Below are positions 17,858-26,363 of a stretch of 64,000 nt of DNA, piece by piece. The stretch's first letter is position 1, and every line of letters starts with the position of its first letter. Origin of the DNA: Fibrobacteraceae bacterium (GTDB taxonomy: Bacteria > Fibrobacterota > Fibrobacteria > Fibrobacterales > Fibrobacteraceae); contig JAGAKE010000014.1 of NCBI GenBank assembly GCA_017625775.1, positions 1 through 64,000 on the forward strand. Reading direction: 5' to 3'. Made by a program: the position numbers and the translations under genes. The notes beneath the pieces are model-generated. The model was given only the letters and a program-made list of their open reading frames with translations, was not told the origin of the DNA and did not search any database.

Positions 17858-20518
17858 ATGAAACAGGTTAGGTTACTTTTTACATGCATTTTATGGAGTA
17901 TTTTTGTACTCGCTTGTAGTGCTGATTACGATACTTTTGGTACATCAGATTATCATAAAATGAATGAAATTCATTTCGAAGAAGAAGCGTCGAATCCTTC
18001 AGTGTATCAAAGTGAACAAAAATTAGTTGTTACTTTAGAAGAAGGTTTAGACTCTTTAGACCCTTCTGATTTATATGTAACCATTAGTTCCATTGATATA
18101 AGTTCAATGGCTAGTATTCATTTGGTGAACACAAAATTTAAAAATTACCCAACAGATTCTTTAGCTCTAGATTCTCTTGCTTATGAAGTAGGTTACGACG
18201 AAGAACCTTTAAAAGTGGGTGATAAAATTAAGATTCCTGTAAGCCTCGTTAAGTACATTATGATTGTAGCAGAAAGTGGTGACCGTGCTATATGGCAAAT
18301 TCAATTTGTAATTCCTGGAGTTGAACCAAGTAGCAGTTCTTCTGAATCAAGCGATACAGAAGAATCTTCTTCTAGTGAAGGTAGTGACTCTGAAAATTTA
18401 AGTTCATCTTCTGGAGAAGCTAAAAAAAGTGATACTTCTTTTGAAATCTTCTTTGAAAATTCAATAGAAACTAATACATCTGGTGATACTATTAGTGTTT
18501 TATTCCCATTAGGAACGAATTTATCTGAAATTAAATTGGAGTCTTTTAAATTAGGGCGTAATGCGACTATTTTAGAAGAACCAGAAAGTATAAAAGATTG
18601 GACAAAGCCAATTTCATTTACCGTAAAAGCAGAAGACGGAACTGAAAAAGTTTGGGTTGTTATTGTAGAAAAAGTGAAAAGTTCAGAAACGAGTGTAATG
18701 TTTTTCTTTAAAAATCAAGTCAGAATTTCCCAAAGTGGAGATACCATTAGTATCAGTTTAGAATATGGAAATGTGGTAAATGAAGCTGTATTAGATTCAA
18801 TTAAATTATCAGAAGGAGCAACTATTATTCCAAGTTTAGATTCTGTTCAAACTTGGAAGGAGTCACAGGTTTTTACAGTAAAAGCAGAAGACGGTACAAC
18901 TCGCGATGTGGTATTACTCTTGTCCATTGCTGAAAAAGATTTTGTAGCATCTACTGAAAAAGAACTTTTAGAAATTTCAGCTGAGAATGAATTATCTAGT
19001 GCAACGATTGATAAAGGAACAAAAACGGTCACCCTTCATTTAGCTAATGAAAGTGCTCTTCAACAAGTGAAAGTAACTATAAAAGTTTCTGATAAAGCTT
19101 CGGAAAATTTAGCGGATGTTTTAGATTTACGTTCTAGCCGGACATTTATAATTACAGCAGAAGATGGTAGTCAAGATTCATGGACTTTAAAAGCAGATTA
19201 TCCAAAGTCTTCCTTAGCTGAAATTGAATCTTTTGAAACTGAAGATTTTGAAGCTATTAATTTGAATATAGATAAGTCAAATCGCACGATTTCTTTTGAA
19301 ATTCCCAATGATTTTGCAGATGATGCAAATATGGTATTTTTTAAAGTTACAACTTCAAGTGGTGCAAAAATTGTATCTCCTGCAGATGGGTATTTAGACT
19401 TGAGTTCAGGAAGTGCAGGAATAAAAGTAAAAGCAGAAGATGGAACTGAAGTTACTTGGACAGTAAACGCAAGTATTCAAGCAGAACTCCCAGAAATTAA
19501 AGAAATTAAAATAGGAAACGGAAATGTAAAAGGAGTAATTAATGCTTCTACTGGATTTATACTCTTTAATATGGATATGGGGACAGACCTTGATTTGAGA
19601 AATGTAAAAGTTCAAAGTTTAACCCTTTCAAATGGTGCTTCTACAGAAGATATTAGTGTTAATTCTAGTTATGATTTTGCTCGTCAAAAAACAGTTATAG
19701 TTAAAAATGAAAAAGGGGATAAAAAGATTTATACCCTCCAAGCAGGTTATCAATACACGAATTATCAATTTAATAGCTGGAGTGGAAATGACGTTAGCGG
19801 TTGGGCTAACGGAAATGGGGCTACTAGTACCGCAGGCGTAACAGTTACGAATTCTGATTATTCTAATCAGGTTGTAAAAATGGAATCAAAGGATGCCAAA
19901 ATTATGGGGATTGGTAAATTTGCTTCGGGAAATATGTTAGTCGCCTACTTTAACCCTAAAGATGTAGGTGTCTTAAAAATGGCTGGTTATGAAGATGGAA
20001 ATGAATTAATAGATTTTGGTCGCCCATTTTATGGTCGTCCTACTTATGTAGAATTTGATGCAAAATACGATGGAAATGGGGATTCTTGCGATTTATATGT
20101 ATTCTTAGAACACCGTTCAAGTACTACAAATGAAGGTAGAAATCAGTATAGAACATCAAGTGATGTCAATACTTTAGTTGCAAGTGCTTGGTTTAGAGCG
20201 ACTTCTGTTGAAGATAAGAGTGATCCAGATGTAATTTCTATTACTAATGCTAGTAGAGATGGTTTTAAAACTATTCGTTTAAAGTTTAAGTATGGAGAAC
20301 CATACACAGAATCCCCTATATACAATTCAAGTGCTTTTAATACTACTTTAAAGGAATCTGCTGGTATTGATAATCATGTTGTAAAAACCAATACTCCAGA
20401 TAATTTTGATGTAACGCATATTCGTATTGCAATGGCTTCAAGTTCTTTAGGAAATGAGTATAAAGGATCCGTTGGTGCCACTTTGTGGGTTGATGAAGTG
20501 CGTTTAATTTATGAGTAA
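17858..20518 (+). CDS. PCMD-domain lipoprotein with five tandem beta-sandwich repeats
   Basis: 886 aa. Signal ending FVLAC gives a lipoprotein with Cys near residue 20. An N-terminal domain and a short serine-rich patch (about 155-185) precede repeats of about 80-90 residues. Successive repeats end FTVKAEDGTEKVW, FTVKAEDGTTRDV, FIITAEDGSQDSW, IKVKAEDGTEVTW and a degenerate VIVKNEKGDKKIY. These are DUF5018-like extracellular beta-sandwiches. The C-terminal about 240 residues form a PCMD domain (FGRPFYGRPTYVEF, closing GATLWVDEVRLIY). It is paralogous at the C-terminus to the preceding gene and the last gene of the operon, with a terminator after it. Probably a long surface stalk presenting a carbohydrate-recognition head. 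Confidence 0.75.
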   Translation: MKQVRLLFTCILWSIFVLACSADYDTFGTSDYHKMNEIHFEEEASNPSVYQSEQKLVVTLEEGLDSLDPSDLYVTISSIDISSMASIHLVNTKFKNYPTDSLALDSLAYEVGYDEEPLKVGDKIKIPVSLVKYIMIVAESGDRAIWQIQFVIPGVEPSSSSSESSDTEESSSSEGSDSENLSSSSGEAKKSDTSFEIFFENSIETNTSGDTISVLFPLGTNLSEIKLESFKLGRNATILEEPESIKDWTKPISFTVKAEDGTEKVWVVIVEKVKSSETSVMFFFKNQVRISQSGDTISISLEYGNVVNEAVLDSIKLSEGATIIPSLDSVQTWKESQVFTVKAEDGTTRDVVLLLSIAEKDFVASTEKELLEISAENELSSATIDKGTKTVTLHLANESALQQVKVTIKVSDKASENLADVLDLRSSRTFIITAEDGSQDSWTLKADYPKSSLAEIESFETEDFEAINLNIDKSNRTISFEIPNDFADDANMVFFKVTTSSGAKIVSPADGYLDLSSGSAGIKVKAEDGTEVTWTVNASIQAELPEIKEIKIGNGNVKGVINASTGFILFNMDMGTDLDLRNVKVQSLTLSNGASTEDISVNSSYDFARQKTVIVKNEKGDKKIYTLQAGYQYTNYQFNSWSGNDVSGWANGNGATSTAGVTVTNSDYSNQVVKMESKDAKIMGIGKFASGNMLVAYFNPKDVGVLKMAGYEDGNELIDFGRPFYGRPTYVEFDAKYDGNGDSCDLYVFLEHRSSTTNEGRNQYRTSSDVNTLVASAWFRATSVEDKSDPDVISITNASRDGFKTIRLKFKYGEPYTESPIYNSSAFNTTLKESAGIDNHVVKTNTPDNFDVTHIRIAMASSSLGNEYKGSVGATLWVDEVRLIYE

Positions 20519-20554
20519 TTATTGGAATTCTTTTAAAATAAAATTTTAATTGAA

Positions 20555-20585
20555 AAATTCCCGTGGGCTTTGCCCACGGGAATTT
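20555..20585 (+). terminator. Terminator of PCMD operon
   Basis: AAATTCCCGTGGGC / GCCCACGGGAATTT around loop TTT, followed by GTTTT. It belongs to a recurring hairpin family (TTCCCgnnGGC-TTT-GCCnncGGGAA) seen after many genes in this window. Confidence 0.85.
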
Positions 20586-20625
20586 GTTTTAAATGTTTCT
20601 TTATAAAAATATCTTAAAAAAAAAT

Positions 20626-20650
20626 AATCCGCGGGCAAAGCCCGCGGATT
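20626..20650. terminator. Second hairpin between PCMD operon and groEL
   Basis: AATCCGCGGGC / GCCCGCGGATT with loop AAA. A-rich upstream flank and T-rich downstream flank make it a plausible bidirectional terminator. Same hairpin family as its neighbours. Confidence 0.65.
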
Positions 20651-20680
20651 TTCATATAAAAAAGTTCGATATACAATAAA

Positions 20681-20705
20681 AAAGGTTGGGCAAAGCCCAA
20701 CCTTT
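20681..20705 (-). terminator. Terminator of groESL operon
   Basis: AAAGGTTGGGC / GCCCAACCTTT with loop AAA, 20 bases beyond the groEL stop. On the minus strand it is followed by a T run. Confidence 0.85.
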
Positions 20706-20724
20706 AAAAATAGGGGAGAAAGGA

Positions 20725-22374
<1,650 letters not shown>

Positions 22375-22381
22375 TTATAAA

Positions 22382-22663
22382 TTAGAGAACTGCGAAAATA
22401 TCGCTTTCGCGTACGATTAAATAGTTTTTTCCATCAACAGTGACTTCTGTTCCAGAATATTTTCCGTAAAGAACAACGTCACCAACTTTTACTTCTGGAG
22501 CAATGAGTTCGCCTTTTTCAGTGCGTTTTCCAGGTCCCATAGCAACAATGGTGCCTTGCATTGGTTTTTCTTTTGCATTATCTGGAATGTAGATTCCGCT
22601 TTTTGTTTGTGTTTCTGCGACAGCTGGTTCAACGAGAACGCGGTCTGCAAGTGGTTTAATCAT
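22382..22663 (-). CDS. groES: Co-chaperonin GroES (10 kDa)
   Basis: Caps GroEL. 93 aa with [12 protein letters not shown], the mobile loop ([19 protein letters not shown]), GTIVAMGPG and [15 protein letters not shown]. First gene of groES-groEL; a ribosome-binding site (GAGGT) precedes the ATG. No CIRCE element is visible upstream; a sigma-54-type promoter is found instead (22723-22738). Confidence 0.98.
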   Translation of the reverse strand: MIKPLADRVLVEPAVAETQTKSGIYIPDNAKEKPMQGTIVAMGPGKRTEKGELIAPEVKVGDVVLYGKYSGTEVTVDGKNYLIVRESDIFAVL

Positions 22664-22722
22664 GGTGTTTTACCTCATTTTATTGGCTTTTAAGCCATAG
22701 TTAAAAATTTCACTTTAAAATA

Positions 22723-22738
22723 AGCAAAAATCGTGCCA
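22723..22738 (-). promoter_or_regulatory. Sigma-54-type -24/-12 promoter upstream of groES
   Basis: Read on the minus strand, TGGCACGATTTTTGCT fits the consensus TGGCACGNNNNTTGCW at every conserved base, with GG and GC 12 bases apart. Predicted transcription start is near 22711, giving a leader of about 48 bases to the groES ATG. The match is exact in the sequence; function is inferred. Confidence 0.6.
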
Positions 22739-22742
22739 AATT

Positions 22743-22773
22743 ATTTTTTAGTGAACATTTTTTGCTAAAAAAT
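22743..22773. promoter_or_regulatory. Inverted repeat just upstream of the sigma-54-type promoter
   Basis: ATTTTTTAG and CTAAAAAAT form a perfect 9-bp inverted repeat with a 13-base spacer, immediately upstream of the -24 element. It could bind an activator or simply be an AT-rich bend. The rest of the 363-base gap to xth is AT-rich, apart from the candidate small ORF at 22906. Confidence 0.3.
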
Positions 22774-22905
22774 ATTTGTTTTTACAGAAATACAAAAATA
22801 ATTAAAGAAAAGAACTCTTTTCTTTGAAATAAAAATCAAAATATGTTGAAAATTTTAAAGAAATGGTATTTAATAGAGGAAAGTTTTATTTCTAAGGAGA
22901 AAAAA

Positions 22906-22983
22906 ATGAAACGATTTTATTTTATGTTTCGTTTTGAAACGTTTGTGAGAAAGAAAAGTTTCAAAGAGACCTCGGCTTTTTAG
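22906..22983 (+). CDS. Candidate 25-aa small ORF
   Basis: ATG at 22906 is preceded by a strong AAGGAG site with a 7-base spacer. It encodes 25 basic, aromatic residues (MKRFYFMFRFETFV...) and ends 43 bases before xth. The coding DNA contains the palindrome CGTTTTGAAACG. It could be a small protein, a leader peptide or chance. Confidence 0.25.
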   Translation: MKRFYFMFRFETFVRKKSFKETSAF

Positions 22984-23026
22984 AAAATATTATGTATCTT
23001 TTGCCCGATTTGTTGTTTGGTAATTT

Positions 23027-23821
23027 ATGGAAATTTATAGTTGGAATGTAAACGGAATTCGTTCTGTTGCTAAAAAAGGATTTGAATCCTGGTTTAATTC
23101 AACGAAACCAGAAATTTTATGTTTGCAAGAAGTTAGGGCTGAAAAAGATCAATTGCCCGAATTTTTGCATGATATAGAAGGGTATTATTCTTTTTGGAAT
23201 CCATGCCAAAAGAAAAAAGGATATAGTGGGGTTGGGATTCTTTCTCAAATTGAACCAGATGAAGTGAATTACGGCATGGGAATTGATGAATTTGACGAAG
23301 AAGGGCGAATAGTTCAATTAGTGTTTCCTGATTGGGTTTTAAATTCAGTTTATTTCCCAAATGGAGGACAAGGCGAAGAACGCTTAGATTATAAGCTCCG
23401 ATTTTATGATGCTTTTTTAGAAAATTCTTTACAGTGGCTAGAACAAGGTAAGCATGTAATTACACTTGGTGATTATAATACTTGCCATAAAGAAATTGAT
23501 ATCGCGCGCCCGAAAGAAAATGAAAATGTCAGCGGATTTTTGCCTATTGAACGAGCTTGGATTGACAAATATGTGCAAAACGGCTTTGTTGATTCTTTCA
23601 GGCATTTTTACCCGGAAAAAAGAGAGGCTTATACTTGGTGGTCAAATCGTTTTGGGGCAAGAGCGAGAAATGTGGGGTGGCGTTTGGATTACGCTTTTGT
23701 AGATAAGGAAATGATTGGTTCGGTGATTGATTCAAAAATACACCCTGGTGTTGAGGGGTCTGATCATTGCCCTATAAGTATTTCTTTAGAATTACCGTTT
23801 CCGCCAATAGAAACTAAATAA
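23027..23821 (+). CDS. xth: Exodeoxyribonuclease III / AP endonuclease
   Basis: Base-excision repair nuclease. 264 aa, usual length. Motifs: IYSWNVNGIRSV, LCLQEVRAEKDQ (metal-binding Glu), GYSGVGILS, LNSVYFPNGGQGEERLDYKL, GDYNTCHKEIDIARP, GWRLDYAFV and GVEGSDHCPISI (catalytic Asp-His). The ATG at 23027 gives the canonical N-terminus. It is divergent from groES and shares their 363-base intergenic region. Confidence 0.95.
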   Translation: MEIYSWNVNGIRSVAKKGFESWFNSTKPEILCLQEVRAEKDQLPEFLHDIEGYYSFWNPCQKKKGYSGVGILSQIEPDEVNYGMGIDEFDEEGRIVQLVFPDWVLNSVYFPNGGQGEERLDYKLRFYDAFLENSLQWLEQGKHVITLGDYNTCHKEIDIARPKENENVSGFLPIERAWIDKYVQNGFVDSFRHFYPEKREAYTWWSNRFGARARNVGWRLDYAFVDKEMIGSVIDSKIHPGVEGSDHCPISISLELPFPPIETK

Positions 23822-23832
23822 TATTTGAAAAT

Positions 23833-24123
23833 CTAAACTGTCGTCTGCGCAAGGTGGCAGTTTTTTATTTTGACTGAAATGGAATAGACCAGATAATACA
23901 AGTATAAGTCTTTGTTTTTCAGGTAATAAGCCTGAACGAGGGCTAATTGTGCGTCGCCCATGGAGGACTTAATCATGTCTCCGTCCTTGTTTAGAACGCA
24001 GGCTTGCTCCGGGTTGCTTAAATAGAGAATCTTGACATCGCTGTTGTCCGTAATGGTGAAACTGTAGTTAGCTGTAATCATGTCGGCCTTGTCGGCGATT
24101 TCATTAAGCTGTTGCTCGGACAT
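23833..24123 (-). CDS. Hypothetical protein, second of an overlapping small-gene pair
   Basis: 96 aa, no signal peptide (MSEQQLNEIADKADM...). It overlaps the end of the upstream small gene by 20 bases, so the two are translationally coupled. The C-terminus after KNKDLYLYY is hydrophobic and less convincing, and could be altered by decay. Base composition is less AT-rich than xth and similar to its partner, suggesting acquisition as a unit. No family recognised with confidence. Confidence 0.5.
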   Translation of the reverse strand: MSEQQLNEIADKADMITANYSFTITDNSDVKILYLSNPEQACVLNKDGDMIKSSMGDAQLALVQAYYLKNKDLYLYYLVYSISVKIKNCHLAQTTV

Positions 24124-24394
24124 TGTCCACCTCGACAGATTTTATCGGTTGCAAGAAATGTTCCGGGTCAATATAAAGGTCTTTAAGGATAGGAATAAGG
24201 TCGATATAATCCTCAACGAGTTTGTCTTTGTTCTGGCTATATACGGCATCGACCACCAAGTAGCCATTGTCCCATTCCTTCACTTTTGCAATTTTGACAA
24301 GGCTATACGGTCCCTTAAACCGTATAGTTCGCCCGTTAAAGGAGAAGGATATGTAACATCCGCCATTAGACAGGATTGCCTTAGAATTGACCAT
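24104..24394 (-). CDS. Hypothetical protein, first of an overlapping small-gene pair
   Basis: The frame is open back to 24565, but that extension runs into a tandem repeat array. The first plausible start outside the repeat is ATG 24394 (MVNSKAILSNGGCYIS; ATG 24409 is also possible), giving about 96 aa. A TATATT box about 8 bases upstream of ATG 24394 may be the promoter. Beta-rich first half (CYISFSFNGRTIRF), then an acidic helical half (LVEDYIDLIPILKDLYIDP). Not recognised. The partner gene starts 20 bases before this stop. Confidence 0.5.
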   Translation of the reverse strand: MVNSKAILSNGGCYISFSFNGRTIRFKGPYSLVKIAKVKEWDNGYLVVDAVYSQNKDKLVEDYIDLIPILKDLYIDPEHFLQPIKSVEVDNVRATA

Positions 24395-24457
24395 GCTCAC
24401 AATATACATTATTCTATCGCCAAAGACAACCTGGACTAGTTTGGTTTTACCTTCGTT

Positions 24458-24675
24458 AGCGAGTGTCGCGACAACCGCACTTGTGCGAGTTGGCATAGCC
24501 GAGTGCAGAAAGTTTCTGTAAAACTTCACAAGCGAGAGTCGCGGCAGATGCAAACTTGTTTGCAAGCTGACATGACCGAGCGCAGAAAGTTTCTGTAAAA
24601 CTTTGCAAGCGAGTGTCGCGGCAGATGAGCTTGCTCAATCTGACATAATCGAGCGAAGGGAGTTTCTGTAAAACA
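24458..24675. repeat. Tandem array of about 73-77 bp hairpin repeats (array 1)
   Basis: Three units starting at 24458, 24531 and 24608 (periods 73 and 77). Each has a conserved frame (AGCGAG.GTCGCG ... GAGCG/GTGCAGAAAGTTTCTGTAAAA) around a hairpin whose stem differs per unit but keeps pairing around TT: CGCAC-TT-GTGCG, GCAAAC-TT-GTTTGC, TGAGC-TT-GCTCA. The same family appears in reverse orientation at 61575-61850. Reading frames through the array are not taken as genes. Confidence 0.85.
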
Positions 24676-24679
24676 TCCT

Positions 24680-25729
24680 GTCAAGAAAAATGGTCAATTC
24701 GATTTCGAACCCCGCAAATATGGCTACGACAATCTTCTTGCTATCCAAAAAGACAACCAAAATACAGTAACGATTTCAACAGTGAATAAGATAGGATTGA
24801 GTAACACTCAGCGTTTTTATTATTTGTTTAAGGCTACAGAAAATTATCTTGTTCCGATTTGGCCAAAGCGCGATGTGGTTGTGAATGCCATATCTGGATT
24901 TGAAGCGTATGCAAGTGTTCTTGATTATCAAGGTTTTGATGTCATTGGAATGCGTGATTCTTTATGGTATTTAGATGCAGAAGAAAATAAAACGGTTACT
25001 CAATTGCAAAATATGGTATATTCAAGAAATGAAAATAGTGGTAAAATTTATGGTTCAGCTATTTCAAAAGAAAATCTTGCAGAAAAAGAATACCATTGGA
25101 CGCTTAAAGCCATTACGCATAATGCAAGCGAAAATAAAAACGATAGTAGCGATATTTACGATGTTCCCTTCAGAGTAGATGTAACTGCGCCTGTTTTCGA
25201 TTTATCTGTTGATGAACTTTGTGTGAACCCAGATAGTTCAATGTTTGTAGCACGTTTTGATTGGGGAGATAGTTCCTCCCCTGATATTCGAATTATGCGT
25301 TTTCAACTTGAACAAGTAAAAGAAAATGGTTATTCAGTTGTTGCTAATTTGCCTTCGTTAAATCATGTTTCCTCTAAAGATTTTGCAATAGCTTGGGATA
25401 AAGTTTCTGGGAAAGAAAAATTAACAGATGGATTGTATCGTGTAAAAGCTGCAGCAATAGATTATGCCGTTCCAAATTTAGACGCTTATGATTTTACAAC
25501 AGACCTAGAAACAAAAATTATTCTTAATGATGACAGTGAATCAGATTGGGAAAAATTAAATACATATAAATTCAATAAAACAGAAAAGACAACAGAATTT
25601 CGTGTAGATAGAACTGCCCCGGAATTTTCATTTGAAAATGTTGGAGGGCTTGCATTAGATTCCTTTTCGAGTGAAAAATATGCGAGCTTTAAAAGACCTT
25701 CTCGAAATGAAGGCTTTATGTATGTTTAG
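24680..25729 (+). pseudogene. Fragment of a large Ig-like surface protein
   Basis: An in-frame coding stretch of about 349 codons begins abruptly after the repeat array (VKKNGQFDFEPRKYGYDNL...), with no ATG or leader, and ends at 25729. Two segments have the bacterial Ig-like boundary pattern VDVTAPVFDLS and VDRTAPEFSFEN about 145 residues apart. There is no signal peptide and no C-terminal domain, so this looks like an internal slice of a longer extracellular protein whose ends were lost, possibly through recombination at the repeats. A GTG at 24782 would allow translation of 315 aa, but function is doubtful. Confidence 0.6.
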
Positions 25730-25900
25730 ATAATTTTCTTTTATAATGATGAGAATAGATTTGAGCTGAATTTTTGAATTTGTAAATCGTTGTAGGAAAC
25801 TTTTCTATTGTGGGGAATGTAAAAAAAGAATAATCTTTTCAAAAAAAAATCTATATTTTTTTAACATAGCTTTTGTCTGAAAGATTAAAGCAACCTATTT

Positions 25901-26076
25901 TAGAGTTTTCGACTCTTATTCTCAATCCTGAAACTACCACTTTCAACGTATCCAGAGAATAAGACGAATTCTCACGTCCCATTTGGGACGTGGGTCGTCT
26001 TGTGCTTATTGGATACAAGGGTGTGGTAGCCCTCAGGATTGATAAGCCCTTAAAGCGATACCACGTCCTTTTTTTA
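25901..26076 (+). ncRNA. Structured RNA candidate: rod-like hairpin with competing terminator
   Basis: Nested helices form one long rod: 25922-25931/26033-26042 (10 bp), 25934-25940/26023-26029 (7 bp), 25948-25953/26011-26016 (6 bp), 25958-25962/26006-26010 with 25963-25967/25995-25999, and a capping hairpin CACGTCCC-ATTT-GGGACGTG (25973-25992). A 5' hairpin AGAGT/ACTCT precedes it (25902-25916). At the 3' end, GGGTGTGGTA (26019-26028) can instead pair with TACCACGTCC (26059-26068) just before seven T, forming a terminator that would break the rod. Candidate -10 sequences lie near 25855-25870. Not recognised as a known class; the rod shape recalls 6S RNA, but the large central bubble is not obvious. 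It lies 78 bases upstream of the small gene and RM enzyme. Confidence 0.5.
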
Positions 26077-26153
26077 TAAAAAATGTATCAGTATATTCTT
26101 TGGGAGCTTCTATGGAATAAGAGTCAAACTTGATTTCAATCAAGGAGACTATC

Positions 26154-26354
26154 ATGAGTCATAATATAAAAGAAAGTTTAATTGGAGAATTAGACAAAAA
26201 AATTGAATGTAAAATTTTAGAACCTAAACTATTGCAGAAATTAATTCTTAATGCTGAAAATGACAATGACTCTTTAATGATTGCAGAGTTAAGGACTACA
26301 TATAAAAATGGTTGTCATTCTTTAATACAAGTAATCAAAGTAATGAATACATGA
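26154..26354 (+). CDS. Small protein of restriction-modification operon
   Basis: 66 aa from ATG 26154, chosen for the AAGGAG site 7 bases upstream; an in-frame ATG at 26130 lacks one. Charged helical protein (MSHNIKESLIGELDKKIEC...) with no recognisable helix-turn-helix signature. It ends 9 bases before the RM gene, which has its own GAGG site, so the two are co-transcribed. By position it could be a controller or accessory protein of the RM system; that is inference. Confidence 0.55.
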   Translation: MSHNIKESLIGELDKKIECKILEPKLLQKLILNAENDNDSLMIAELRTTYKNGCHSLIQVIKVMNT

Positions 26355-26363
26355 GGGATAACC

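Noticed and set aside
22664..22900. CIRCE operator for groESL
   Set aside because: No TTAGCACTC-N9-GAGTGCTAA-like repeat could be found; the inverted repeat at 22743 has different sequence and spacing.
24104..24565. 153-aa version of the small minus-strand gene
   Set aside because: The first about 50 residues are encoded by tandem repeat DNA; a start at 24394 or 24409 is more plausible.
24458..24675. CRISPR array
   Set aside because: Units are 73-77 bp with no short constant repeat plus unique spacers, and no cas genes are nearby.
25922..26076. Retron msr-msd or T-box leader as identity of the structured RNA
   Set aside because: No reverse transcriptase follows and no aminoacyl-tRNA synthetase or specifier/antiterminator layout is present; the GGGTGTGGTA word is only superficially like the T-box motif.
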